A model generated the notes under the pieces. The model did not search any database. It was given only the letters and a program-made list of their open reading frames with translations, and was not told the DNA's origin. From assembly GCA_963759115.1 (NCBI GenBank), contig CAVWXT010000006.1, forward strand, positions 248,001-312,000: 64,000 nt of DNA, written 5' to 3'. Within the stretch, counting starts at the first letter, position 1, and each line of letters starts with the position of its first letter. This document shows, one piece after another, positions 28,725-38,016 of the stretch. The position numbers and the translations under genes were made by a program. The DNA is from CAVWXT01 sp963759115 (lineage in GTDB: Bacteria > Planctomycetota > Planctomycetia > Pirellulales > Thermoguttaceae).

Positions 28725-29549
28725 ATGGGAAAAATCTCTCTGGGCGTCAACATGGAGTTCGTCCGCCACGACGACAAGCCGTTCGAGTGGGGCGTCGCCA
28801 AGGCCGCCGAACTAGGCTACGAATACGTCGAGCCGATGGTCCATTGGGGCCGCGAACTGCTGAGCGAGGCCGGCTACTTCCACAGCGTGTCGATGCTCGA
28901 CGACCCGTACCGCGTCAGCCGCGCTTGCCAGAAGGCCGGGATCAAGATCTCTGGGCTGTCGTCGCACACCCCCTTGTGCAAGCCCGAGATCGGCACGGAA
29001 TACCTGAAACAGGCGGTGCGGTTTGCGGCCGAGTGCGGCGCACCGGTGGTGAACACCGACGAAGGGCCCAAGCCGGCTTGGACGACCGTCGAGGAGGACC
29101 ACGTGCTGATGCGGTATACCCTCCGTGAAGTGGCAGCGCTGGCCGAGCCCCGCGGCATCCTCATTGGCATCGAGCCGCACCAGCAGTACAGCAAAACGCC
29201 GGCCGGCCTGGATCGCATCTGCGGCCTGGTTGATTCGCCGGCCATCGGCGTCAACTTCGACACGGGCAACAGCTATCTTTCGGGCGAAGACCCGATCCGA
29301 TGGCTTGAACACGTCAAGGACCGGCTGGTTCACCTGCACGCTAAAGACATTTCGATCAGCCAATCCAACACCGAGCGGGGCAAAGTGACCGGCACCCCCG
29401 TGGGCTGCGCCTGCGGCGACGGCGTGATCGATTGGGCGCGGGTGATCGAGGTCTGCAAAACGGCCCCACGCGACATCGTCTTCAGCGTCGAGTGCGGCAC
29501 GGTGGAGCAGGCCGCCCGCAGTATCAAGCATCTCCGCGCACTGTTGTGA
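28725..29549 (+). CDS. Sugar phosphate isomerase/epimerase (xylose isomerase-like TIM barrel)
   Basis: A 274-residue AP_endonuclease_2-like barrel. Strands with expected metal ligands are 'EYVEPMVHWG', 'APVVNTDEGPK', 'GILIGIEPHQQYSKTPAGLD' (Glu), 'IGVNFDTGNSYLSG' (Asp), 'VHLHAKDIS' (His) and 'DIVFSVECGT' (Glu). This pattern is shared by sugar/inositol isomerases and epimerases. It begins a plus-strand catabolic cluster with a PmoA-like protein and a Gfo/Idh/MocA oxidoreductase. Exact substrate unknown. Confidence 0.88.
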   Translation: MGKISLGVNMEFVRHDDKPFEWGVAKAAELGYEYVEPMVHWGRELLSEAGYFHSVSMLDDPYRVSRACQKAGIKISGLSSHTPLCKPEIGTEYLKQAVRFAAECGAPVVNTDEGPKPAWTTVEEDHVLMRYTLREVAALAEPRGILIGIEPHQQYSKTPAGLDRICGLVDSPAIGVNFDTGNSYLSGEDPIRWLEHVKDRLVHLHAKDISISQSNTERGKVTGTPVGCACGDGVIDWARVIEVCKTAPRDIVFSVECGTVEQAARSIKHLRALL

Positions 29550-29624
29550 TAACGATTTCCCGAAGCCGCTCGCGGTTTCGCGGTGATTCCCCCTAATGAC
29601 GCACGATCCTGGAGAAAACAAACC

Positions 29625-30641
29625 ATGCGTGAGCCAACTCATCACGGGAAGTTGCGACAATTCTTATTGGTCGGTGTCGTAGCATGTTATGCAGGACTCG
29701 GCGCGATCGCCACTCGGGGATTCGCGGCCGAGACGGCCGAGACCGGCTTGCAGATCAAGGACGATAAATCCACCATTACAATCCTTGACGGCGAGAGGGC
29801 GGTGCTGCGGTATCGCTACGGCGATGTCCCCATGAAGCCCTGCGTCGACCAGCTTTTTACGCCGGCCGGGGTACAAGTGCTCCGCGATTCACCCTCCGAT
29901 CACAAGCACCATCATGCCTTGATGTTCGCCCTGGAAGTCGACGGCGTCAATTTTTGGGAGGAGGGCGAGAAGAGCGGCAAGGAGAAGCACGTCAACTCCT
30001 TTAGGTTGGGTCGTTTTATCACCAACGATGGGCCTGTGTTGCTAGGCAAGTCGTTTATGTTGGCACAACTGTCGGAGAATCTCGAGTGGGTGGACTCCGC
30101 GTCCGACAAACCCCTCCTGATTGAGCGTCGGACGATCTCGGTGAAGAAGGCCACCGATCTCGGCGCCACGTTGATCACCTGGGAATCCCGCCTTTCGACG
30201 CCGCCGGGCAAAGACTCCGTCACGCTGACGGGTCATCATTACTTCGGCCTCGGCATGAGGTTCGTCCAGTCGATGGACAAGGGCGGCCGGTTCTTCAATG
30301 CCGACGACAAAGCGGGCGAGATCGTTCGTGGCGACGAACGGCTCACGCCCACCAAGTGGTGCGCCTATACGGCCAAGGCCGACGGCAAGCCGGTCACCGT
30401 GGCCATCTTCGACAGTCCCGACAATCCCCGCTATCCGGCCAGGATGTTCACGATGTCCAAACCTTTCGCCTACCTTTCGGCCACGCGGAACGAATGGAAG
30501 GAGCCGCTGGTGGTGAAGGCCGACAAGCCGCTGGAAGTAGAGTACCACGTCGCGCTATGGGATGGTGAGATCGAAAAAGCGACAGTCGAGAAGCTCTGCC
30601 AGCGCTTTCTGCAACCTACGACCGATCGAGAAAAGAAGTAA
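29625..30641 (+). CDS. PmoA-like (DUF6807) exported protein
   Basis: A 338-residue protein with an N-terminal signal peptide ('FLLVGVVACYAGLGAIATRG', cleavage near FAA-ET). The body has 'GERAVLRYRYGDVPMKPCVD', 'SDHKHHHALMFALEVDGVNF' and 'CAYTAKADGKPVTVAIFDSP', which match proteins annotated as 'PmoA family' or DUF6807 in planctomycetes. These are not methane monooxygenases; the His-rich SDHKHHH suggests a metal or carbohydrate-active site. The ATG at 29625 has GGAG 9 bases upstream. It lies between an isomerase and an oxidoreductase gene, suggesting a periplasmic step of sugar breakdown. Confidence 0.8.
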   Translation: MREPTHHGKLRQFLLVGVVACYAGLGAIATRGFAAETAETGLQIKDDKSTITILDGERAVLRYRYGDVPMKPCVDQLFTPAGVQVLRDSPSDHKHHHALMFALEVDGVNFWEEGEKSGKEKHVNSFRLGRFITNDGPVLLGKSFMLAQLSENLEWVDSASDKPLLIERRTISVKKATDLGATLITWESRLSTPPGKDSVTLTGHHYFGLGMRFVQSMDKGGRFFNADDKAGEIVRGDERLTPTKWCAYTAKADGKPVTVAIFDSPDNPRYPARMFTMSKPFAYLSATRNEWKEPLVVKADKPLEVEYHVALWDGEIEKATVEKLCQRFLQPTTDREKK

Positions 30642-30681
30642 CTTGCCTTGCAGTACCAGACACACCTAAGGAGCATGTATC

Positions 30682-31950
30682 ATGCCCGAGAATTCCGCTA
30701 ATCAGCAAGAGCCAACCCGCCGCGACTTCCTCCGCACGACGGCGGCTACGGCCGCGGCTGCGGCGGCCGTGTTCCAACCCAAGTTCACCATTGCCGCGGA
30801 AGGCGCCAAGGGCGCCAATGGGCGGATCGGCGTGGGCTTCATCGGCACGGGCGGCCGGTCGGGGGCGCATCAGGACATCGTCTTGAAGCTCAAGGCCGAG
30901 GGACTCTGCGAGCCGGTGGCGGTGTGTGATGTCTACGGCCCCCGCGTGCGGGCAGCCGCCGAAAAGACCGGCGGCAAGATCTATCGCAACTACAAGGAAC
31001 TGCTGGCCGATCCGCGGGTCGACGTGGTGTGCATCGCCACGCCCGATCGCCATCATGCGCCGCAGGCGATCGACGCCATCCGGGCCGGCAAGGACGTGTA
31101 CTGCGAGAAGCCGCTGACGCACTGGTCGCAAATGGACCTGGCCCGGCAGGTCGGCGAGGAGGCCGAGAAGCACAAGCGGATCGTGCAGGTCGGCACCCAA
31201 TACGTGGCCGACAACGCTTACGCCGAAGTCCGCAAGTTGATCGAGGAAGGCATTGTGGGCAAGATCGTCCACGTGCAGGCGGGCTATTTCCGCCGCGGCG
31301 ACTGGGGCGAGCGGATGCCCATTCCCGACGGCAACGCTACGCCCGGCCCCGACCTCGATTGGCAGCAGTTCCTCGGCGACGCGCCCAAAGTGGATTTCAG
31401 CGTCTCGCGGTTCTTCCAGTGGCGGCTGTATTGGGATTATGCCGGCGGCCCGGCGACCGATTTGCTGGTCCACGTGTTCACGCCCGTGTTCTGCCTGCTG
31501 GGGCTCGATTTCCCCGAGCGGGTGATGTGCGGCGGCGGCACGTTCCAATACAACCGCGAAGTGCCCGACCAGTGCAACATCATCGCCGACTACGCGGGCG
31601 GGCCCACCGTGTCGTTGACCAACTCGTTGAGCAACTACACCCAAATCGAGACGATCCTCCGCGGCACCAACGGCCTGATCAAGTTCGGCGACGTGGAGCA
31701 TCTGGGCCCCGGCATCCGCATCGTGCCGGCCGCCAAGGGCGCCGAGGAAACGACCATTCCCTGGCAGGGCGCCGGCAACACGGCCAAGCTGTGGTCGAAC
31801 TTCCTCGACTGCGTCAAGAGCCGCCAAAAGCCCTACAGCCCGATCGACATCGCCGTCCGCGTGCAGGCCCCGCTCAACATGGGCATCCTCTCGCACCGCG
31901 AGGGCAAGGTGGTCCGGTTCGACAAGCAGAAGATGAGCATTGTGATGTAG
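30682..31950 (+). CDS. Tat-exported Gfo/Idh/MocA-family oxidoreductase
   Basis: A 422-residue protein with a Tat signal ('TRRDFLRTTAATAAAAAAVF'). The Rossmann NAD(P) site is 'IGVGFIGTGGRSGAHQ' and the family signature 'GKDVYCEKPLTHW' (EKP) marks the catalytic-domain hinge. The C-terminal domain ('RFFQWRLYWDYAGGPATDLL', 'VHVFTPVFCLLGLDFPERVM') is typical of planctomycete members. Such enzymes oxidise or rearrange sugars in the periplasm with a tightly bound cofactor. Same operon direction as the isomerase and PmoA-like genes. Confidence 0.92.
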   Translation: MPENSANQQEPTRRDFLRTTAATAAAAAAVFQPKFTIAAEGAKGANGRIGVGFIGTGGRSGAHQDIVLKLKAEGLCEPVAVCDVYGPRVRAAAEKTGGKIYRNYKELLADPRVDVVCIATPDRHHAPQAIDAIRAGKDVYCEKPLTHWSQMDLARQVGEEAEKHKRIVQVGTQYVADNAYAEVRKLIEEGIVGKIVHVQAGYFRRGDWGERMPIPDGNATPGPDLDWQQFLGDAPKVDFSVSRFFQWRLYWDYAGGPATDLLVHVFTPVFCLLGLDFPERVMCGGGTFQYNREVPDQCNIIADYAGGPTVSLTNSLSNYTQIETILRGTNGLIKFGDVEHLGPGIRIVPAAKGAEETTIPWQGAGNTAKLWSNFLDCVKSRQKPYSPIDIAVRVQAPLNMGILSHREGKVVRFDKQKMSIVM

Positions 31951-32142
31951 TGCAGCGTAGACGCGGCATCTTGCCGCGTCATGTCGGTACGAATCGTTGT
32001 TCTTGGAGCAGGTAGGAAGCAGCCAACCTGTGGACGTTTATGCGGTGGCAGGCGGATACCGCAAGGGCAGTACGCGCGAGTACCCAATGGATTCTTGCGC
32101 ATTTTTCTGTTGCCTAGGTGTTCACTGGCTGCATTTTTTCCG

Positions 32143-32755
32143 TAGCCCAGGCGTTTACGCCTGTGGAAGGAAGACGATAATAGCAGTCCCTTTTCCCGTT
32201 AGGCCCCTTCAGGGGCCGACAGGATCGCGTCGGAGGCCGCCGTCATGGGACATGCCTTTCACCAATTGTATTATCACTTCGCCTGGTCGACTCATACGCG
32301 TGCCGCACTGATTCGCCGCGACTGCCGAACCGACCTGTTGAGGATCGTCAATGAAGAGGCGAAGAAACGCAGCGGCTGCCCGATCCGCCACAACGCGATG
32401 CCGGATCATGTGCATCTCCTGGTCCGCCTGCCGCCGGCCGTCAAGGTCAGTGATTTCATCGGCCAGGTGAAAGGGGCCACGTCCCATCGCGTCAATGAAG
32501 AAATCCGGCCCAGTCCGCAATTACGGTGGCAAGAAGGCTACGGCGTTTTGACGTTGCGGAAGGATGAAGTGGAGAAGGTTACACGCTACATTGACAACCA
32601 AGAGACGCATCATCGCATAGGAAAACTATCGGACCTGTTGGAGAGAACCAAGGGTGACGCAGATCAATCGGAGCCCAACATTCCGCCCCCTGAAGGGGGC
32701 TAGAAAGGGAAATGGAATGGTCGTCCTTTTCCCACAGGCGTAAACGCCTGGGCTA
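32143..32755 (+). mobile_element. RAYT 2 unit bounded by nested inverted REP hairpins
   Basis: Outer boundary: TAGCCCAGGCGTTTACGCCT-GTGG (32143-32166) and its perfect complement (32732-32755). Inner pair: GGCCCCTTCAGGGGCC (32202-32217) and CCCCCTGAAGGGGGC (32685-32703), the latter overlapping the 3' end of the transposase gene. Upstream, 31951-32142 contains only a short hairpin (GACGCGGCATCTTGCCGCGTC at 31972). Confidence 0.85.
32245..32703 (+). CDS. REP-associated/IS200-like tyrosine transposase (RAYT 2)
   Basis: A 152-residue Y1 (HUH) transposase: 'MGHAFHQLYYHFAWSTHTRA', HUH motif 'HNAMPDHVHLLVRLPPAVKV' and catalytic Tyr region 'VEKVTRYIDNQETHHR'. The length and lack of a TnpB partner fit a domesticated or REP-linked group. 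The gene lies inside two nested pairs of inverted hairpins, and its last codons (NIPPPEGG) are encoded by the inner right hairpin. Confidence 0.9.
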   Translation: MGHAFHQLYYHFAWSTHTRAALIRRDCRTDLLRIVNEEAKKRSGCPIRHNAMPDHVHLLVRLPPAVKVSDFIGQVKGATSHRVNEEIRPSPQLRWQEGYGVLTLRKDEVEKVTRYIDNQETHHRIGKLSDLLERTKGDADQSEPNIPPPEGG

Positions 32756-34677
32756 GTGCGTCTCTGAAAACGTTTGATCGGTGGGGTGCGAGTCCCCACC
32801 AGGTTTGCGTTACAAACCTGTAACCGAAAGTAACCGCGTCTCCGCGAGGAGGGGTGGGAAGCAACCGGAGGTGAATGACCAGTCCGTAGGATAACGAACC
32901 TGATTCGGCCAAGCCTGTCGGGGAGCCTGCTAGCCAATGGCGAACCTCCGACCGCGTGACGGCGTTCCCTCCGATCCGTCCAGATCTGCCCGGGGGATAG
33001 ACGCGGCGGCCCATCCGGCTGAGGTAACGTGCGAAAGCCGTGATGGGGAGATGGCAACACGGTGGTTGAGGACGGAATGGTCGGAAGGTCAAACGTCGTA
33101 AGGAGAGAGACCTGGAAGGAAGCAGGACGGAGTTCATTGTCCCTGATAAGGATAGGAAGAACCGGCCGTCCAGGAGTCAGAGCACCCATAGTAGCGACGA
33201 AACCGGGTAACGCCGGGGGAGCGAAGGGGTGCAGGAAGATGGATGCGTGATGTCCGAGCCACGGGAAAGAAACCATCCCCCGGTGACAGTGCCGTTCGCG
33301 GCTACTCCCGCCGGAGAGCCTCCGTCGATTCGCGACTGGGCGAACCCGTGTGTCTGGACGGACCGCATGTTGGCGACACTCGAACAAGGAGTGCGAGGAG
33401 GAAGATGGCACACGCTGATCGACAAGGTGTACGCGCCGCTGAACCTGTTTGCCGCCCGCAGCCATGTGATCGGCAACCGGGGAGCAGCGGGGGTGGACCA
33501 TCAATCGGTCGAGGGCTTTCAGGCCAATGGCCAGAAAGAACTGGACAGGCTGCACGAGGCACTGCGGACCAATGCGTATCGTCCGCAGGCCGTGCGGCGA
33601 GTCTGGATTCCGAAACCGGGCAGCAAGGAGCAGCGGCCGTTGGGGGTTCCGACCGTGCGTGACCGCGTGGTGCAAACCGCGCTGTTGCACGTGCTGGAAC
33701 CGATCTTCGACGCCACGTTTTCGCAAGCCAGTTACGGGTTTCGACACGGACGAGGGTGTCATCACGCCCTGGAACGGGTCGAGGAACTGCTCGGCGCTGG
33801 TCGCGTCTACGTGGTGGACGCGGACCTCAAGAGTTACTTTGACACGATCTCGAAGCCACGGCTGATGACGCGACTGCGCGAGAAGGTGTCGGACAGCCGG
33901 GTGTTGCGTTTGGTGGAGATGTTCCTGGAGCAAGGCGTGATGGACAACCTGCGGGAGTGGACGCCCGAAACGGGCACGCCCCAAGGAGCAGTCCTCTCGC
34001 CCCTTCTGGCCAACATCTACCTCAACCCGCTGGACCACGTGCTGGACGACGCCGGTTTCGCGCTGGTCCGTTATGCAGACGACTTCGTGATCTTGTGCAA
34101 GACTCGCGAGGAGGCGGAAGCGGCCTTGGCGATGGTGCAACGTTGGGTCAACGAAAACGAGTTGACCCTGCATCCGACCAAAACCAAGATCGTGGACGCC
34201 CGCATCGAGGGTTTCGATTTTCTGGGCTATCGCTTCCGCGGCGACTTGCGTGTGCCGCGGCAAAAGAGCCTGCGGAAACTCAAGGAGGCGGTCCGCGCGA
34301 AGACCAAGCGCACGAACGGGCATGACCTGCCCTTCACGTGTGCTCGACTGACGCGGCAACTTCGCGGCTGGTTCATCTACTTCCGCCATTGTCGCGGGTC
34401 GGTTTTCCGCCAACTGGACGGCTGGATTCGTGGTCGGCTGCGTAGCATGTTGCGGCGGCGACAGAAACGGCGCGGACGGGGCCGCGGAAGGGACCAGCAG
34501 CGTTGGCCCAATCGCTTCTTCGACGAGCAAGGGCTGTATTCCCTGCAAACCGCCCATGTCTGTTTCGCTCAACCCTTTCGGAGGTAACACCATCAACTGG
34601 AGAGCCGGATGCGGGAAATCCGCCAGTCCGGTTCGGAGGGAGGGGGGCCGCAACCCAATGCGGCCTCCCTACCTCTA
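32756..34677 (+). mobile_element. Group II intron (class C-like), complete
   Basis: The 5' boundary GTGCGTCTC begins directly after the right REP hairpin of RAYT 2. A structured domain I-IV region holds the maturase gene. Domain V is at 34602-34636 (GAGCCGGATGCGGG-AAAT-CCGCCAGTCCGGTTC, with the AGC catalytic triad). A domain VI stem (GGGGCCGC/GCGGCCTCC) follows, and the 3' end is near 34677. Insertion just behind a hairpin is characteristic of class C introns, which target terminators. The exact 3' end is uncertain by a few bases. Confidence 0.8.
33250..34587 (+). CDS. ltrA: Group II intron reverse transcriptase/maturase
   Basis: A reverse transcriptase of about 445 residues. Blocks in order: 'SRGAAGVD'-like 'NRGAAGVDHQSVEGF', 'RRVWIPKPGSKEQRPLGVPT' , 'QASYGFRHGRGCHHAL', 'VVDADLKSYFDTI', 'TPQGAVLSPLLANIYLNPLD', 'ALVRYADDFVILCKT' (YADD active site), 'FDFLGYRFR'. 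The maturase X domain follows ('RLTRQLRGWFIYFRHCR'), and no HNH endonuclease domain is present, as in class C introns. All catalytic residues are intact. The frame extends upstream to a GTG at 33229; ATG 33250 is chosen tentatively. Confidence 0.93.
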   Translation: MSEPRERNHPPVTVPFAATPAGEPPSIRDWANPCVWTDRMLATLEQGVRGGRWHTLIDKVYAPLNLFAARSHVIGNRGAAGVDHQSVEGFQANGQKELDRLHEALRTNAYRPQAVRRVWIPKPGSKEQRPLGVPTVRDRVVQTALLHVLEPIFDATFSQASYGFRHGRGCHHALERVEELLGAGRVYVVDADLKSYFDTISKPRLMTRLREKVSDSRVLRLVEMFLEQGVMDNLREWTPETGTPQGAVLSPLLANIYLNPLDHVLDDAGFALVRYADDFVILCKTREEAEAALAMVQRWVNENELTLHPTKTKIVDARIEGFDFLGYRFRGDLRVPRQKSLRKLKEAVRAKTKRTNGHDLPFTCARLTRQLRGWFIYFRHCRGSVFRQLDGWIRGRLRSMLRRRQKRRGRGRGRDQQRWPNRFFDEQGLYSLQTAHVCFAQPFRR

Positions 34678-34794
34678 TCGGAAAAGCTCGCCACACCCGC
34701 CTCGAACTGCCGCTTGATGGAACCATTACCTCCACCACATTTGCCTCACGTGTCTCTCAGACCCCCAAACCCTTCCTCCCTGGAGTACCTTCCC

Positions 34795-35790
34795 ATGCGT
34801 GTAACGAACGTCTTGATCGCGATGCTTTTCACAGCAATCCTTGCCATTCAGTGCGCCGCCGCCCAGTCGGCCGAAAACCTCCGGGCCGGCATTATCGGCT
34901 GCGATACCTCGCACGTGGTGGCCTTCGCCGAATTGCTTCGAGATCCGAAATCAACCGGCGAACTGGCCGAAATGAAGATCGTGGCCGCCTTTCCGGGCGG
35001 AAGTCCCGATATCTCGGCCAGCCAATCGCACTTGAAGGAATACACCGACCGGCTCCGCGGCATGGACGTGGAGATCGTCGATTCCATCGACGAACTGCTC
35101 AAGAAGGTTGACGTGGTGCTGCTGGAGAGCGTCGACGGCCGGCCGCACCTGGCCCAAGCCCGGCCGGTGATTGCCGCCGGCAAGCCGCTGTTCATCGACA
35201 AGCCGATGGCCGGTTCGCTGGCCGACGCCATGGAAATCTTCCGGCTGGCGCGGGAGAAGAACGTGCCGTGCTTCTCGTCCTCGTCGGTGCGATTCAGTTC
35301 CGGCTACCAGGCGGCCCGCAACGGCACGGCCGGCTTCGGCCAGGTGCGAAGTTGCACGTCCTGGAGCCCCATGCAAATCGAACCGCACCACCCGGACCTC
35401 TTCTGGTACGGAATCCACGGCGTCGAGGGCCTGTTCACGATCATGGGCCCAGGCTGCAAAACGGTTACGCGGACCGCCCCCGACAAGGTCGTCGGCGTGT
35501 GGAAAGACGGCCGGCAAGGCACCTTCGTGGCCAAAAAGGACATCGGTGCCACCGTCGAGGGGTCGGATCGCAGCGGCGACGTGGGGAAGTTCGAGTCCTA
35601 CAAGCCGCTGGTAGTGGAGATCGTCAAGTTCTTCAAGTCGGGAAAACCGCCGGTCAGTGCCGAGGAGACGCTGGAAATCATGGCCTTCATGGAGGCGGCC
35701 GACGAGAGCAGACGCCAAGACGGGGCGCCCGTCGAGATCGAGAGCGTGATGGCCAAGGCGGCGCGGCAGATTGGCGAAACAGCTCGTTAA
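34795..35790 (+). CDS. Exported Gfo/Idh/MocA-like oxidoreductase
   Basis: A 331-residue protein with a Sec signal peptide ('VLIAMLFTAILAIQCAAAQS'). Rossmann domain: 'RAGIIGCDTSHVVAFAELLR', acidic/phosphate region 'MKIVAAFPGGSPDI', 'VDVVLLESVDGRPHLAQARP' and 'GKPLFIDKPMAGSLADAMEI', where DKP replaces the common EKP. The start at 34795 has GGAG 8 bases upstream. The longer frame reads through group II intron domain VI and is discarded. It probably belongs with the upstream sugar cluster, from which the RAYT and intron now separate it. Confidence 0.88.
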   Translation: MRVTNVLIAMLFTAILAIQCAAAQSAENLRAGIIGCDTSHVVAFAELLRDPKSTGELAEMKIVAAFPGGSPDISASQSHLKEYTDRLRGMDVEIVDSIDELLKKVDVVLLESVDGRPHLAQARPVIAAGKPLFIDKPMAGSLADAMEIFRLAREKNVPCFSSSSVRFSSGYQAARNGTAGFGQVRSCTSWSPMQIEPHHPDLFWYGIHGVEGLFTIMGPGCKTVTRTAPDKVVGVWKDGRQGTFVAKKDIGATVEGSDRSGDVGKFESYKPLVVEIVKFFKSGKPPVSAEETLEIMAFMEAADESRRQDGAPVEIESVMAKAARQIGETAR

Positions 35791-35811
35791 GCGGCCGTGC
35801 GTCTTTGGAGT

Positions 35812-37953
35812 GCGGCGATTTATCAGCCTTTTTCTAGGGCTTATTGATTGGCCCCTATCATAGCAAGCCGTCCGGTTCTTGTCGCGATACTGGCCACGCC
35901 GGGCACTTGATAGACTAATTAAAATGGCGGATAATGTAAGTCTATACGCAGCAAATGGTTAGGTAATGAGGCATAATCCGCCATATTTAATTAGCCTTTT
36001 GTGCCCCTTCCTGTTATCATCTTGGCAGAAGAACCGGCCGCGCGGCCGGGCAAGCCCACTGCGTTTATGGAGGAGGCAGACATGGCACAGTTCGATCGGA
36101 AGAAACACGTCCTGGTCGGCCTCGCCGGTCAATTGAAGGTCCCCGACGACGACCATATCACCCCAAAACTGCTGATGCTCACGGAAGGGGAATGCGACGG
36201 CCTGGGGCCACTCCAGGCCGCCCGCAAGTTCGGCTATAGCCGCCAGCGCTACTTCCAACTCCGCACCGCCTTCGCCAAACAGGGCGCGGGCGCTGGACAA
36301 TCAGAACGCGGCCCGAAAACCCATTACCGCCGCACGGCGGAAGTTGTCCGCCAAGTGGTGCGGCACCGCTTCCTGGATCCCGAGGCTTCGCCGCAGGTGA
36401 TCGCCCAAAAGCTCGTGCAGAGCGGTTGGACGATCAGCATCCGCAGCGTGGAAAGGGTGCTGGCCGAGTACGGCCTGCAAAAAAAAACTCCACAGGTTCC
36501 GCCCCAGGCCGGAAAGCGAACCCGTCGAGGCGCGGCTCACTCACAAACTGGTCCAGCACGTCGAAGGCGATCCGAGGAGCATTGAACGCGGCGTCCGCCA
36601 GCGGCTGGCCGATAAGATCAGCGACAACATGGCGGGCCTCTGGCTGTTGGTCGCAGAACACCTGCGGCTGGGGACGTGGGACCTGCTCCGCGCCTGGACG
36701 CAACAGCCCGCCGAGCGGATCGAACCGCGCCTGGCGCTGCAACTGGTGCATGAAGCGGCGCTGTGCAGCAACGGGCTCCGCGCGGGGCGTTGCTTGACGC
36801 TCCGCGGCTTCGAGCCCCTCAACGGACTGCCCTTCCTGGCGGAGGACACTACGGTGCATGAGGTGCTGGGCGGCGCGAGCGTGGCCCACACCCAGGAACT
36901 GCAGGTGGCCTTGGGGAAACTCCGCCGTGCCTCCGGGCATTACCAAGGAAAACTGCTGCTGATCGACCCGCACCGCGCGCCGAGCTACAGCCAGCGGCAC
37001 ATGCGCAAGCGCCAGAAGGAGAGCGGCTCCCGGCCCATCAAGACGGCGCAGACCTTCTTCTGCCTGGATGGCGACAGCGCGCAGCCGCTGTGTTTCACGG
37101 TGGCCAATTCCGCCCGGACCGTGAGCCAGGCGACGCCTGAGTTGCTGCGCATGGCCGGGGAAATCCTCGCGCCGCTGCCGGAGCACACGTTGGTGGCCGC
37201 CGACACGGAGCACTTCGCCGTGGAACTGGTAGACTACGTCCATACGGAGACCTCCTTCGACCTCATCACGCCCATCCCCAACCGGCAGAGCGACCGGAAG
37301 CGCTGGCGGCAGATTCCGGCCGCGGTATTTAAGCCCCATTGGGCGGGCTACGCCACGGCAGTCCTGCGCTACACGCCCCACCATAGCCGCGGCGGCCCGT
37401 ACTACGAACTCGTGCAACGCCAGGGAGAGCGCCCCGAGGATTGGCAGTTCAACGGCTTCTTCTCCACCACCAACCGCGATCCGCTCGACGCCCTCACCCG
37501 CGATTATCCCCATCGCTGGCACATCGAGGAGTTCTTCAACTTCGACCAGTCGTTAGGTTGGAGACGGGCGGGCACGATGAACACCAACATCCGTTACGGC
37601 CAAATGACGACGGCCTTGGTGGCGCAGACCGTGATCCATCAGTTCCGCAAGCGACTTGGAGAGCCCTTCGCACACTGGGATGCCAGACACTTGGCGTCCG
37701 ATATCTTCCGCGGACTGGACGGCGACATCCGCGTGAAGGACAATACCATCCTCGTTACCTACTACAATGCTCCTAACGCGGAACGCCTGCGGGCCGAGTA
37801 CGAAGACTTGCCGGCCAAGCTCAGGGCCGAAGGCGTCGCGCCAGGCATCCCCTGGCTCTATGGATTCGAACTCGACTTCCGCTTCCGGTAGCCTGCCCCC
37901 GCCGACAGAAGGTAAAATTAATAAGCCCTAGAAAAAGGCTGATTCATTGCCGC
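35812..37953 (+). mobile_element. Large IS4-like insertion sequence
   Basis: A 2.1-kb element whose ends contain 24-bp perfect inverted repeats (ATCAGCCTTTTTCTAGGGCT-TATT at 35822-35845; complement 37920-37943), extendable outward with mismatches to GCGGC at 35812 and 37953. It holds one transposase gene split by an A9 run. No target duplication is evident. Confidence 0.8.
36082..37891 (+). CDS. DDE transposase (IS4-like), two-frame
   Basis: The first frame starts at ATG 36082 (GGAGG upstream) and has an HTH region ('GPLQAARKFGYSRQRYFQLR', 'SPQVIAQKLVQSGWTISIRS'). At the A9 run 36479-36487 the frame must gain one base: with A8 it would read 'YGLQKKLHRFRPRPE' and continue into the second frame, which carries 'LLLIDPHRAPSYSQRHMRKR', 'LVAADTEHFAVELVDYV' and 'YPHRWHIEEFFNFDQSLGWR' (Y-x2-R-W-x-IE-x-FF, an IS4-type C1 signature with the catalytic Glu). 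The full fusion would be about 602 residues. The first frame alone ends at 36585. The IS subfamily is not determined. Confidence 0.75.
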
Positions 37954-38016
37954 TTTCCGTCAAGGCCGGACGCCTTCTGTAGAAGCCATCTCTGGCTGGC
38001 AAGCAGGGAGTCGGAT

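Noticed and set aside
32626..34653. A 675-codon minus-strand frame
   Set aside because: It is antisense to the group II intron reverse transcriptase, whose YADD and other motifs are on the plus strand.
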